DNA of 64,000 bases from Sceloporus undulatus. Taxonomy: Eukaryota; Chordata; Lepidosauria; Squamata; Phrynosomatidae. The translations under genes were made by a program, and so were the position numbers. The DNA is taken from contig NC_056527.1 in the NCBI RefSeq assembly GCF_019175285.1, positions 49,632,192 to 49,696,191 of the forward strand. Direction: 5' to 3'. The notes beneath the pieces are model-generated. The model was not told the origin of the DNA. It saw only the letters and a program-made list of their open reading frames with translations, and searched no databases. Each line of letters begins with the position of its first letter. Within the stretch, counting starts at the first letter, position 1. Below are positions 22,740 to 35,656 of this stretch, one piece after another.

Positions 22740-24980
22740 TTTGGAAAAGAAGATACTGGCCTCAAGCAGACAGGTGGCTTGGAGTGGCCTCTGGCCACTC
22801 CAGCCATGAACATGCCCTGAGTGGCATAAGGACCATGATGACCAGAGAAGCCGGCCATTGTCACGGTCATCCTAATTTTTCAGATGCCCTTTAAAATGTT
22901 CAATTTCTGTCCTCTTTCCACTTTCTGCCTCTGTTCTCAGCTTACTTCAGTTGGTGAAAATTGAGTACAAGATGCAAAAACTGTTCTCCAGTCACTCAGC
23001 TGGAAGAAAATGAGAGGAGAGGATGAACCTTGCCCTTCTTTATAGTCGCAAAATTGAGCAATTGCATTTTCTTCTAGCTTCTGTTTTCTAACTCATTAAT
23101 AACTTTTGCTATCTTAATGACACTCTGATGTTGCTTGGCCACATGTGTCCCAGTTTTCATCTGTAAAATGTTGGACAGTACAATAGTCAAGGAATGTAAC
23201 TGAAAACACAACAGACTTTCTGACACCTTTAGTGGATGTTTTTGAGTGTATTTATGGACTGATTACAGAAGAGGGAGAGATGGGAAGAACAGGCTACTCC
23301 ATTGGCCATTCTATCATGGACATTTTTCTCATCTGTTATGTTTCAGCTGCCATTTCATTCAGCTGCAACAAATAATGAGACAACATCGTCCAATTGTTTC
23401 TGTGCAGGAATTTCTGTCATGAACTGTTTCAAGTTAGTAGGGATTTAATAAATAGTGATAGGAGCTTCTTGCGTCCGTACCCCTGCTCCTGTTGCTTCAG
23501 GCCTCATAAGTAAGTCAACCTTCAAGCAGAGATACTTTTATTTCTTACTGACTTTATATTGACTTTTTTAGGAGTCTTTTTGGTTATAATGGTTAAAATG
23601 CTGTAAATAATCAACAGAGACTTTAAGACATTACAGTTTTATCAAAGCACAGTGGATTTTCATCAGTCCAAGAAGGCAAAGACTCTTGCAGTTTCCTTAA
23701 GTTGTTGACAGGATCCACATCAGCAAAAAGAAAAGCTGGTGGTAGTTTACAAAAAAAAATTTGCAGTAAAGAGAAAACTGTAAGTTCTTTAATGCAGATT
23801 TTTTTTTAAAAAAAACCTGCTGTATTTCAGCCATTTCATATCCATTCTTTTAAAAAGAAAATCAGTCATAATATAGCACTCCCTGTGTAATTTTAGCAGA
23901 GTCTGAACTATTTTCACATGAGCATCACCTGCAGTTTCAGTGGCAATGAATACCCTTTTCTCCCTGAAGGTGTGGAACACTCAGAAGTCATGCTATATTA
24001 CTCTTACAAAGCAGAAATCTGTATCTTGTATGATAACTGTATGCTTGATGACAATAAAAACTTCACATCTTGCCATTCACTGTCATTTCATATGTGAAAT
24101 CTCCATGATAGGATGACAACTTTCACTGATAAAGTCAACAAAATGTCTTCCCATGTAACTCTTATTCCCAACATCATTTTCTGTATTCATATACGTGAAT
24201 AATATACCTCTAAGTGAATAAATTTAGAATTGCTTCCAAAAGGAGATTTTAAAGACATGTTGTTTTCTTGCATTCTCAGTCTGATCAGTAATTTCAAACA
24301 GTATCTTTGGCATACTCTCCACTGACACATTGATTTCTGAACCAGCCAAATATACTAGCACCAAAATGAATGCTATGCTTCTGTCAGACTATTCACATGC
24401 CCTCCAAGCCCATCACTGTTTCTTAACTTCTTTAAGTTATTCTTTGACTTGATTGGATGAAATCCTAGCCTCAAACCTATCTGATTGTTACATGACGTGC
24501 CATCTTTTATCAAATGTTTTTTACAGAGCAAGATGTATTTCAACAAGTTTGCTCATGCTTTTGAGATGTTGGCTCAGTTTTAACTTCTGAGACTGAAGTG
24601 CCAACCACACATGGGTGTTCCTTGCATCCCTTTTCCTATAGCAATGCCATATGCCATCACACATCTGTCTCTGAGGTCAAGAAACTCTTCAAAATGGCTG
24701 CACCAGGAGTGCCCTCCTGTCATTGAGTATCTTCCCACAGTGTAGGGCACTGATGGTTTCAAATCATAAATCTGCTAACTATAATGTAGTTGTGACCAGA
24801 GAACTAAAAAGGCAGCATCTTTCCACCTTATTTCCTAGATTTTGTGATAAAGTGAAAAATGACTACCAAGCCCATATACTGAAGCTAAAGTCCTGCTGTT
24901 CTAGTTTTCACTACATTTACTTTTATGTTATGATAGACTTTTTAAAAATGTTTCATCAATGCTGAGTAGTATGCAATAGT
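22740..24980. other. No recognised feature
   Basis: Some minus-strand frames at 23.8-24.8 kb look vaguely protein-like but have no motif that I can name. Possibly an old transposase remnant; unsupported. Confidence 0.3.
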
Positions 24981-24983
24981 ATA

Positions 24984-25187
24984 AGGAGCCAGTGTGGTGT
25001 AGTGGTTTCAATGTTGGATTATGAGTTTGGAGACCAGGAATTGATTCCTAGATCAATCTGGGCAAGTCACATTCTCTCAGTCTCAGGGGAAGGCAATGGC
25101 AAATCTCCTCTGAACAAATCTTGCTAAGAAAACCCCATGATAGGTCCACCTTGGGGCCACCATAAGTCGGAAATTACTTGAAGACAC

Positions 25188-25221
<34 letters not shown>
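24984..25221 (+). mobile_element. Sauria SINE, full length
   Basis: tRNA-like head (gtggtgtagtggtttcaatg), body ggaaggcaatggcaaatctc and aaccccatgataggtcc, then the BovB-like tail ccataagtcggaaattactt, acacacaac and (AAC)n at 25191-25221. This is the reference copy for the fragments elsewhere in the window. Confidence 0.9.
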
Positions 25222-25401
25222 CTCAATAATATCCAGGTCAACAGCTGCATTCCTTAATACCACCATAATAAAATATGTTTCATTCATTTCTCAAACTGGC
25301 TTACACTTTTTTGTAACAATATGATGGCATACTTTTTAATTAACAGAGAATGCAGACTATGATCAGCTCCCTCTGAAACTGTCTTTTTGCAGAGTAACTG
25401 A

Positions 25402-25878
25402 GGCCCGTTACAGACGGGCCTAATAGTACGGACTGGGTCCGTACTAGGGTTAGAAAGGGGCAACACTTCTTGATGCCCCAACCCTAGTACGGACCCAGTC
25501 CATACAAAATGGCGGCGGCCGTTCTACACAGGGGTCGCCATTACAACATCACCACCGCGCCGCCTCCAAACGAGGTGGCGCGGATGTGATGTCATGCCGC
25601 ATGTGGGTGCCTAGAGCGCCCTTTCCACAGCATGAGAAGGAGCTCCAAAACGGAGCTCCTTCTGAGGTTTGCGTCCCTGGCGCAGCCTTTAGACGGCTGC
25701 GCCAGGGACGCAAAGGAGAAAGGGGCCAAGCAGCCCCTTTCTCCTCCTCCCCGCCACCATCGGGTGTCTTTGGGGCAGATCGAGGCCTTGGAGGCTGCCG
25801 TTGTGGTAGCTGAGGCCCCGATACAGCGGGGAAAGGGCCACTTACAGGTCGCCCCAAACGGGCAGTCTGTAATGCGCC
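25402..25878. mobile_element. GC-rich MITE, PIF/Harbinger-like ends
   Basis: Ends ggcccgttacagacgggcc and gggcagtctgtaatgcgcc are inverted. The interior is very GC-rich compared with its surroundings and contains two strong hairpins: gaaggagctccaaaacggag with ctccttc near 25640, and cgtccctggcgcagccttta with its complement at 25671-25711. No transposase. Confidence 0.6.
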
Positions 25879-25879
25879 T

Positions 25880-26685
25880 CACTTTGTTGAGGATAAAACT
25901 GGCTCCAAATCTATCTTAGATCTAGTTTATCTGTGGGATAACTATTTCATTATCCAGAACTCATCATGTAATGAAGCTACACATCAGCACAATTTCAGTC
26001 ACTCTAGCCTTCAAGCATACCACCAGATGTAAGCACCTGTATAAATAACTACTACTTTTCTTGGAGTGACAAAATTAACAAAACATAACCACCATGGAAA
26101 AAGCTCCATCCCTCTGGCACTCCAGTGCTCCACACAAAGTTTGACTCCGTAGCCTTATTGTTACATCAAGGTACCCCTGAGCTGTCAACAGCAATGACAG
26201 TAGAGTACAAGGTCTAGCAGATTCTACCAAGCTGGTAAGGCTTTGAGTAGGACCCTGAGGGTGAACTGCATGTCTGCTATCTGAGGACCAGTCTAGTGAA
26301 GTGCAAAGAAGCTCCTCACTAAAAGGTTGGCCATCAGCCACAACCACCATGAACAAAATGGAGACACAACACAGTTTGATTTCCACTGGTGGAAGGTCTA
26401 TCACAGATTTTCAAGGCCCTCCTTTCTCGCACTTTGGAATGCTGGGATCTCTGACACAACCTTCTTAGGGTCACTTCTTAAAAAATGGCATGTTGGCTGG
26501 TACTGACTCAGTCCAATTCAGGAAATCTCAGCATCAGCTGATAACTGTAAGACTGATGCTGGTATAACCATGTCAGTGTAGGTGGCAGTGGGAGGGAAAA
26601 GGTTATGGGGCTGCAGCCATGAAGGAGATTGAAAGTAGCACCTGCTTTAACTTGCCACTGCTGCACAACCATGGGAAAAGTGCAA
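25880..26685. other. No recognised feature
   Basis: No supported coding or repeat signal. Confidence 0.35.
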
Positions 26686-26689
26686 CTTC

Positions 26690-27171
26690 AAGCATATGGC
26701 TTGGGCCCGAGTTACTTGAGGGAACACCTCTCCCTACATAATCTGCCCCGCACTCTCAGAACAACAGGCAAATACCAACTAGAATATCCTAAGGTGAGAC
26801 TGTCTGCAACTCACCAACGTGCATTCACATCTATTGCTCCTACACATTGGAATAAACTCCCTGAAGAGATTCGTCTCAGTCCTTCCCTTGATGTTCTCAA
26901 GAAAATGTTGAAGACTCATTTGTTTCGTTTAGCATACCCTCCTGATCCATCATAGAGAATTCATCCTCCTATCCCCTATCCTGTAATGTGAAACGTATTA
27001 GGATGTTTAAGTGTGATTTCGAGTTTTTAACTGCTTTTATATGATGTTTTAACCTAATGTACTTTTGATTGTATTTTATATTGTAAATCCTATGCTATAT
27101 AGTTGTTTTGAATTTGTAAACCGCTTTGATCCCAGGAAAAGCGGTATAGAAATAAAGATTTGTTGTTGTTG

Positions 27172-27202
<31 letters not shown>

Positions 27203-27203
27203 A
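26690..27203 (+). mobile_element. L2-type LINE, ORF2 C-terminus and 3' UTR
   Basis: The frame reads AYGLGPSYLREHLSLHNLP, then SATHQRAFTSIAPTHWNKLP and LDVLKKMLKTHLFRLAY, stopping at 26955. This is the conserved L2/CR1 C-terminal block. The 3' UTR ends ttgtaaaccgctttgatccc, aaaagcggtatagaaataaa and (GTT)n/(ATT)n. The C-terminal block is uninterrupted, so the copy is fairly young; the rest is 5'-truncated. Confidence 0.85.
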
Positions 27204-27209
27204 CCACCA

Positions 27210-27900
27210 GAATTATGGCCTAGATTAACAGTTTATAGTTTAAATCAAAAGTTATAGGCAGGAAAAGAACAGTGCAGTACATTGGTCTGTAGCAATTTGA
27301 TGGGGAGATTCAGAAGCAATGCCCTGGAGATGCCAATAATATTTCCATTTTGGATATCTAGAAGCATTTAATAGAGTTGCTCAAGGAAACTCAGCTGACT
27401 ATATCTTTGAGATTCAAATAACCTCTTTTTTTCCCACTGAACCATGCTGCTTCTCACAGATGTAACTACAAAGCACACATCAACCCTGAAATCACTTTAT
27501 CACAAAACTTGTTGGGGAAACAGTTTGTGAATTTTAGTAGAATGATTATAGAATGAACCGCTATGAAACAGCACTATAATAAACATAGGGCTCAAGCATT
27601 GCTGTATCTGGCCACCAGGATTTTTCAAGCTTTTAAATATTCAGTTTCATATAAACAATGTAGGAGCAAACAAATTTTGTTCATTAAGAACTTTTGTTTG
27701 TCCTTTGCTTCTTTTTTTGTTGGCCTCTTTCTATCAGAGGGAGAAAGATTGTTGTTGTGCTATGCTTTTGTAAACCTAAATATCCATGGCCACTATCATA
27801 ATATATTTTCAATTACCAAATTTGCATTAAATGGTTTTTAACATTGCTGTAACATTAATAATAAATCATTTTAATGAGTGAAACCCCATTTGTCTGTGGG

Positions 27901-27935
<35 letters not shown>

Positions 27936-28590
27936 AACACAAAAGGCTTCAAGCTATCTTTATTAAGTATTAGAAAACAATGTGCCAGATTTCTCTCTCA
28001 CTCTCTTTCAGAAAGCTCAGATAATAAGTTCTCTTGATGAAGTTTGTTCTCAGTACTTCTTTGGACAAAATTTGCAAGCTGTCATCCTGCAAAGTTTGAT
28101 TTTGCCAATTAGGACAGTACTTGACTGTTAATGTTGGTTAGTCCTTGAATCTAATAAAACTCATTTTCCATTCAGTCCTTGAGATGTTCTCATGACGACA
28201 GTTCTTTCAAATAAGAAGTCTTACCGGCAAATCCCAAGACACAGTTAATTCTCTTTAGAATCAAAATCAAAACTGTAAATTAATATTTAATGTCTGAAGG
28301 TCAAGGAATGAAGTGGGTAGATAGACATGTAAGCCTTTTTTATTTAAAGAATATTCCTGCCACCTCCAGTTCAGTCAAGGTGAAAAATCCCTAGCAGAAG
28401 TTGCTTTTGTACTGATTGTTTCCACACTGAGCAAAAATGGTTTCATATTTTATATTTTGTCTGCTAGTGAATCAGATATAGGGCAGAGTAGAGATATTGC
28501 AAAAAATGGATTAATAAAATACTGCCAGACTTAACTCTAAGTAATGGTCTACAGAATGAAGACATGGTACTGAGTCCGCACCACAGGGAC
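27210..28590. other. Mostly unique, with a (CA)n microsatellite
   Basis: A (CA)n tract of about 28 bp lies at 27906-27933. Nothing else recognised. Confidence 0.5.
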
Positions 28591-28596
28591 TTGACT

Positions 28597-28651
28597 GCAT
28601 ACTAAATGCAGCTTGTGTCAAGTATTTCCAAGTAAGCAAGCAGAGACAGCA
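28597..28651 (+). repeat. Short dispersed repeat (partner at 35152-35208)
   Basis: ctgcatactaaatgcagct, then gtcaagtatttccaagtaag and cagagacagcagg recur on the same strand at 35152-35208 with a few differences. Confidence 0.65.
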
Positions 28652-28667
28652 GGCCATAGTGCACTAA

Positions 28668-29001
28668 GGATATTATCAGACAAGAGAAATAGGAAGGATA
28701 ATCCAATGACAATACGAACACAATCATGGGGTTTAACGTTATTGCATGATAGACTATCACACGTAATTTGGGCAATGGGAAGTCAGTCCAAACGCAATCA
28801 TGGAGTTTCATGTTATTGCGTGAGAGGTGATCACATGCAATTTTGGGCAATGGCAAGCTATTATCTGGCAATGGGAAGTCAGTTCAAATGCAATTCAAAT
28901 TCACGTAAATTCGCTGAACTAGTGAATTCACATGAATGCGTTCTGGCCCCACTTTCTTTTCATTTGAAATTAAGAGAAATTCCTCCCATGTGATAAACTC
29001 C
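28668..29001. mobile_element. TTATCACAC-family MITE
   Basis: Left end ggatattatcagacaag and right end atgtgataaactcc are imperfect inverted repeats. An internal near-duplicate (caatcatggggtttaacgtt and caatcatggagtttcatgtt) repeats with ~70-bp spacing. The right 80 bp match 9322-9420 in inverted form. Confidence 0.6.
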
Positions 29002-29004
29002 TAA

Positions 29005-30136
29005 CTGTGCATAGCACCGTATCAGGATATAGTTTTGGGCTCAACATGATCATACTTACAGTGGGTGGCCATCCCATTATTATCTGGTGCACAATATCTG
29101 TAGGATGAGTCCATGAGCTACACCAGTTGATTGAACTTGAGAGACTCCACTAAGTGGCTGAGATAGGATAGCTGGTTATTCAAAGCCAAGATCCCCCACA
29201 GTGGAGTTGATGAAGTGTAGTCAACTTGGAAACTGCCAGGTCATGGTCCCATACATTTGCTGTGGAGCTGTGAACTGTAATAGCCTTGGTGGAAACTGCT
29301 TTCTTGTGGCCCCGTGCCTACACTTCTGTGCTTCTTAGGAAGGATGCTTGTGAGGCTGAGTCTCCTTCACAGTGGCCTCTTTGCAGCTGGAGAGACAGGC
29401 AGCAACCTCAGAGCTGGCTGTTCATTAGTCTTCCAAACAATCACTTTGCAGTGGTTTTGGGTATTGACAGGCAGCAGCCTCCTGAGATGAAGCTGGAATG
29501 AGTTGATGAAGAATTGACTGTTATGGTGTTCTTCACATATAGCAGCATGACGTACTGGTAAGACAGTAAACTCAGACCTGAGGGTGAGACAGTGTGTGAC
29601 TACTGCCAAGTACTACTACTGCATGCTGGTTCTTCCCTTCCATACCCCCCTCTGTGTTCAGGGATTCTTCCAGTCACTAATACCTGCTCCCTTGGTATAT
29701 CCAGTCTAGGCTGTACTGATAGCTCATCCTTTACTGCTCAAGTAGCATTATGATTATTGATTCCATGGCTGATGCCTGTCACTGCAGAACAAGCCATGTC
29801 TTTCCCAAGGCCGTAATCCATCAAAATGGAAGGCAATTTTGTTTTTGTGATCACTGGTAGCACTCACTAATGTTACAAAAGGAGTGATGGTGGTAAAAGA
29901 CAACATATTTCCATGCATAGCTCCAGGTTAAAAGTCGTAAAATCTTCACTTTTGTGGCTCACATCTAGTAAAACTTTCAAAGAAGAACATGTTACCTTGG
30001 CCTGGCTCTAGGCTAGTAGTTAAATCCTTACAGTCCACTGCTCTCACATGGCTAGCTATGACTAAGGTACACCTGGAGAATTAATCCATGGAATGCAGAG
30101 GCTAACTTTGTGAGTGTTTCTCTCTTCCATTCCTAG
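29005..30136. other. No recognised feature
   Basis: No supported gene or repeat. Confidence 0.35.
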
Positions 30137-30315
30137 GATGGGAAGAGACTGGAAGTTTGAGCAACAACACTGTCAGTGGCGAGTCTCTAGATGTGTTTAT
30201 GGATAAGCTCTTACGAGGCCCAGCCAGATCCAATTGCTGCAATTTGTCTGCAAATCAGCAAGGGATGACTCCCCTGCAAGGGGTTATGAAGACTGATAAT
30301 TTTATCCCGTTTTGA
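30137..30315 (+). CDS. Candidate terminal exon (weak)
   Basis: A good pyrimidine-rich acceptor (tttctctcttccattcctag) is followed by 58 open codons and TGA. They start WEETGSLSNNTVSGESLDVF and end GVMKTDNFIPF. The composition is protein-like but no upstream partner exon was found and I do not recognise it. A chance ORF is possible. Confidence 0.25.
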
Positions 30316-30319
30316 AAAT

Positions 30320-33300
30320 GAAAATGAATGTATTTATTTTAACTAAATCAGGCATGGGATCTAGGTTAAAGCATTCTGATTCCTAAGATGAAGGTGGACT
30401 TTTTCTGAAGCACCACATCTCGGTCCAAATTGAATAGTGTGGACATTCCTACCTTTTAGGCAGCAGACACTTTTCCCTCCCCACCAAATGATTCTTCAAA
30501 TCAGAGTTATTGCAAATGCAAATTTTTCTGCTCTTCAGTAATTGTGGTGTCTACCATTCTAAAAATAGTAAGATGCCATGATTACTTTCCTGTTCCCAAG
30601 ATGATGAATGCTGAGTTTTGAAGGTTACTAATATAATTACACACATTTTTAAAAGCAATCAGCATACTTTATTATCTGTAATTTCAAAATGTGTAATCAC
30701 ACTTCAGAATAGTTCCTATTTCACAATTTAATAGAGCATTACAGATAATACTTTCAAATTCAGTTTCATTGTACAAACATTTGGTCTGCAGATATTCATA
30801 GCAATATGAATCAGTAGTCCAATTATACATGTAAAAGTTCCTAGGTTGCTTGTGGTATCAACAATGGTATGATACCACATTTATGGTCTGCCATGTGTTT
30901 TCTTAGAACTGAAACAATATATCTTGCTGCGGTACAGATGTTGGAAAACAACAGAGGCATCTCTGTGTCAGTTTAGCTCCAACTCATGGGAAAGTGTCTA
31001 CATATTGGTGTGTCTATCTGTGTGTGATTTTCCAGTAGGTTTCTTATGTGACTAAATTCTTATTCCCTCTACCCCAATTAATGTATCCCATTCTATACTA
31101 CATGTTGCTTGGAAGGTTTATTTCTGTAATCCTCAGTAACAGCTTTTACAAAAGTGTGAAAATGCTATTGTGTGGAAAGTGCTTTTGTGTGAGAAAAATT
31201 CTGCCCATGGTTCTTGGGATCCAGACAATTGTTGGCCGATATGCAACAATACTGTTATTATTATTCCCAATGAACCTCATGTGCTACTATTAACTAGCAT
31301 TCATCAGAACATTCAAGGGTCTCTATATGAAATGTGCTGTCCATTGTTATTTTGGCAGAACTGTTTATCATCCATGAGTCATATAGATGCCAAGGATCAG
31401 CAGGAGATTTGAAGCTCCAAAATTAAAATGGACATGCACTTGCCTGGCTGATTACTGTGTTCAGGAGGTTCCACTGAGTGATTTGGGATGTGTATTTTCT
31501 CTCCACACTATATATACCTACCCAGCAAACACCGCTGGAACATATCATTGGTGGAAAGCATAAAGCATTGCTAAAATATTTAACTAAAAACATTTGCTAA
31601 TGTTGTTCTTTCAGTACCACTGTCTAGTTTTCAAATTATCCTTTCACTGAAAGCCAATCAATGAGGATAGAGCCAGAATGAGATGCGGGCAATGTGAACG
31701 TATCAGTTCTACCACACATTCTAACTGTCTCTTAAACTGTGAAATTACACTCTGCATTAGTAACATGTTTGTTAGAAATACAGATGGTTTACAATAAACA
31801 ATCTATAGTACTTCAGAAACAACATGAGTACATACATTATAAACCATGGATGAAATCAAATAGTGTCCATCTGCCAATAGATACAACTGGTGGAACACTT
31901 TTTACCTTCTCTTCCCAGGTCCTGAACATTGCTTTGGAAGATTATGAGATTCTTTGGAACACTTTGTGAGGGAAGTGGGGACAGGGAGGAGAGGAAGGGA
32001 AAGTCCTGCTGTATGAACAACAGTCCATTCACATGCTGCTGCATGTCACGTCTCCTTACATACCAAAAGAACCAAAAGTTAAAATGAAAATAAGTATAAA
32101 AACAAAACAAAACCAAATAAAAAACCTCCCAAATCCATTGGAATTTGGAGATTCACTATCAAATCTACTCCATTTGGTATAACTTTTATTTTAGACAGCT
32201 ATACATTTATTCGCTGTAGCTGAAATTTAGGAGGAAAGTGCTTTGGTAAAAATCAATATAGTTTTTCCAAAGTGCATTATGTGCTAATCTAGCAATAAAA
32301 AATCACTCTTATATATTTATTTGTATATGTGTCTGTCTATCTATCTATTGATCATCTATCTATCTACCTGTCTATCAATCACACTGCATACAAATATACA
32401 CTTAAGTAGTTTCCTATATACATAATACATTGCCATTTATATATTTATAGAATCTGAATAGCCTAAGCATTATTCTAACACTAAACAATTATTAGAGGTT
32501 GCACAAATGGTTAATACTGTCTAAAGCAGAAATCACGCATAAGCCAAAGGCTACATATATCTAAAATAATTACTGTGAAATAATGGGCGTTCTAAATGGG
32601 CTTGAGACAATTCCCAGTTCGGACCTAGCAAAGATGGTAACTATTCATTCTTCACCCAATTCTGATATTTTCTCATTTTAAAAAATACTCTTAATATGAA
32701 TATAAATCTCTGATATAATCAAATCTTTAAAAAATTAAAACAGTTCCGACAATCCTGCATAATCACCAGTGCTTTCCAAAGATAGAAGAATTAACTAGAA
32801 GTATTGTGTTCTCATCTTAATGCAGATATCCAGAAGAATGTCCACAGTCTGCACCAAAAGAAGTATCTTGCCAGAGAAAAATACACTGCCATCACCTAGT
32901 GTCAGAGTTGTGTACTTCAGTTCTACTGTTTGAATGACTCATTGTAAGCTCCTTGAAACATAATGATATTTCTTTTCTTGTGATCTGAAGAAAGTGCTTC
33001 CCTTTGGCAATAAGACAGTAACAGCTGAAGTCAAGGCATTTAGACCTCATTAGAAAATATGCCAATCTAGTCAGAATTCCAGGTGCTCATCTTCTGGCTG
33101 GATGATTCCTTGCTCCCCATGGATAATATTGATACCTAAGATGTAAGAGGCTGTAAGTGTTTTTATGGGATGAGAAAATCCATAAGATTTATACTCACAT
33201 AGTCAGACTGGATCTTTGCACTTTTAAGTTGGAATATAGCAGAGATGCATCAGGAGAATGGTAAGAAAAGAACTTATCACCTTCCCCTGCACAAGTTACT

Positions 33301-33555
33301 AGGATATTTTGCATTAGCAGAACAGCTGATAATAGAAATCTCAACCTATCAGTCACTACAGAAACTGGTAAAAATGGTAGGTGAGAAATACCTCTCAAAT
33401 ATTATTAGCAATTTGCAATCTGAACATGGGATGGACCCTTCCATTTGCTCAGGCCACAGCCTGCTGGTGCTCTCAAAGCCAGTCTGGTTTGGTTTAACAG
33501 AGTAAAAGTTATAGCTAACAAAGAGCATCAAATTCTACACAAGAACCAAGTCACA
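30320..33555. other. No recognised feature
   Basis: AT-rich. A degenerate (TATC)n tract lies near 32330-32375. ORFs at 31048-31412, 31739-31969 and 33245-33505 show no recognisable family. Confidence 0.35.
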
Positions 33556-33559
33556 GAAT

Positions 33560-33945
33560 AGCAAAATTTGTTTATTTCATTATATAATTGTCGTATATCT
33601 GAGATGTGTAAATTTGAACAAGACAAAGAATTAAACCTGTGATTTCAGGGGAGAGTGTAACCTCATTCAACACAGGCTGAATCCCTATTGCCTGATCTGC
33701 TTTTTGAATGAGCAGGAACACCTCTGTCTTGTCTGATTAAGCTTCAATTTGTTCACCTTCATCCAGTCCATCACTGCAAGTAGTCACTGGTTTAGTAATG
33801 AAATAGCTTCCTTTGAGTTAGATGAAAAGGAATGATAGAGTTGTGGGCCATCAGCATACTGAGAAGGCCTGAGAAAGATATGCTGAGAGCTGCTACCAGT
33901 CAGAGTATATAATATAGGCAGCATGAAGTAACAATCTGCTTTAGC
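33560..33945 (-). mobile_element. L2/CR1-type LINE, reverse-transcriptase fragment
   Basis: The minus strand reads QYADGPQLYHSFSSNSKEA then ISLLNQ. Other frames carry DWMKVNKLKLN- and DKTEVFLLIQKADQAIG-like text and the SNLHI block. This is the YADDTQLY region of L2-type reverse transcriptase with several frame breaks. Confidence 0.65.
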
Positions 33946-33949
33946 ATAA

Positions 33950-34160
33950 GCTTTTAAACATTTTAAACATAAAATGCAAATAAAAGCACAGCTCCAGTTA
34001 ATAGCCAAAAGCCTGTCTAAATAAATCAGGCTTTGTTTTCTGTCAAAAGGAAAACCGAAAGGTAGCAAGCCTAGCCTAGAGGAAACTATAACTAGCAAAA
34101 TAAATAAAAGGGTTTTTTTAACCTCACCATAATTTAAACCTCCTTCTCAAATGAAACTTA
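33950..34160 (-). repeat. Inverted-duplicate repeat, copy 1
   Basis: Its complement matches 36236-36450 at about 90%: tttgagaaggaggtttaaat, tagttatagtttcctctagg, tttccttttgacagaaaaca and acaggcttttggct. It may be the 3' part of an L2-like element; on the minus strand it lies just upstream of the L2 fragment. Confidence 0.7.
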
Positions 34161-34683
34161 CCTATTTGAAGCGAAACTGTAATAACCACATTCCTCCAGA
34201 ACCTCTTCAATCACAGTCTACAAAAATAAAGCATGCTGTGTTTCATTATGTGTTACTACAATGGAACGAAAAAAAATTGCTAGAACAATGTAATGTCTGA
34301 CCTGCATTTGTTCGTATGTCATTCCTTCATTCATGTCAAAAGTTCTAGGGAAACCTATGAGTAAATTGGATAATGAGATAATTCTTTTACAGAAATGTGA
34401 AACACAGAGCCTCTGTTCTTAAACATATAAAATTTATGATATAATTTATTACAGTAGTAACCCAACCAAACCCTAATCTTATGGGTAGTAGCTGATTCTT
34501 AGATATGGGAGGAAAATGATACAAAACTCTCGTTTGGTCCCAGACAAAATGAAAGCAAAAAAGCAGGTGGTACAAGGCAAAAATGTTCATTGTGAATTAA
34601 AAGATCCCATAGTTAGACATTTGTAGTAAGTCAGTAAAGTGTTCTGGGTTTGAAATATATATAGTGTGTGTGGGAGACTATGG

Positions 34684-34925
34684 ACCTTATCACACTAGAT
34701 GAATTCTGTTCAGAAACAGGATTTAAAAAGTAGGGAAAAAACCCACAAATGTAGGAGGTTTTTCAGATGACATTTCTCCCAAACAGAAATAACGTGAAAA
34801 TAAAGCAAATGGAAAGTCAACAAAAATGACACCTTTTTACTCTCAGGAACTTCCTGAAAGTAAAAAGGTGTCATTTTTGTCCACTTTCCATTTGCTTTAT
34901 TTTCATGGAATGGGCCCCTATGATA
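34684..34925. mobile_element. MITE-like element with a 55-bp-arm palindrome
   Basis: The left end ggaccttatcacac resembles the TTATCACAC family. Inside it, 34795-34849 and 34851-34905 are inverted copies (tgaaaataaagcaaatggaa, then caaaaatgacacctttttac) around a single C, with three or four mismatches. Confidence 0.55.
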
Positions 34926-35151
34926 TTGTAGTGACCAAAGAAAGTGGAGTTGGGCCTTCCTGGAGGCTACTTTGAGAGGAAAGCAATGGGTATGGAAGTC
35001 TAGGCCAAGGAACTCATATCATCAACTCCTAAAAAAAACCAATGCCCTCAGTAAATTCCTTTATTGTACTGTTTTGTCTCTTGCATTTCTTCATAAAATG
35101 TCATGTGTGTCAGCATAAGGATGATATAAGGATGATAGACAGACAGACAGA

Positions 35152-35208
35152 CTGCATACTAAATGCAGCTCACGTCAAGTATTTCCAAGTAAGTGAGCAG
35201 GGACAGGT
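35152..35208 (+). repeat. Short dispersed repeat (partner at 28597-28651)
   Basis: ctgcatactaaatgcagctc, then gtcaagtatttccaagtaag and gagcagggacagg; flanking sequence differs between the two copies. Confidence 0.65.
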
Positions 35209-35656
35209 AGGGTTGATGGGAATTTGTTGCCATAGATGTTGAATTTGAGTTTAATATCAGTAACTTGCATTGACTGAATATTGTAAATATTATCATTAAT
35301 GGATGAACAAAATGGTTTTTATGTTTTTGTTTTTTGTTTTGCTAGATTTACCTTGTCTGTTGTCCAAGACCAAAGTACTTCCTGCTGAAGAGTGAAGCAA
35401 CAGGTGACAATCTGATGTCAAAAAGTTAGGTTCAATCACCTCTGGAGAACCTTGGAGAAGCTGCAAAGATGCCAAAGATAAATATTAACTTAATTCCTTG
35501 TCATCTATTTAGACAGTATATCAGAAACAAAGGTGTATAGTAGAGAAAGAGAATCTAAGAACAGACTATGCTGCACAGACCTCTTTAACAGTATCTGCAT
35601 TTTGTCATGAACCTGGTGGTTTTGAAACCATGGTGAGGGTTCATTCGGATGCTCAC

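Noticed and set aside
24984-25060. Possible tRNA gene
   Set aside because: The tRNA-like A and B boxes are the head of a Sauria SINE; no cloverleaf with intact acceptor stem.
33245-33505. 86-codon plus-strand ORF with a protein-like start
   Set aside because: No flanking splice partners or known family; next to a decayed L2 fragment.
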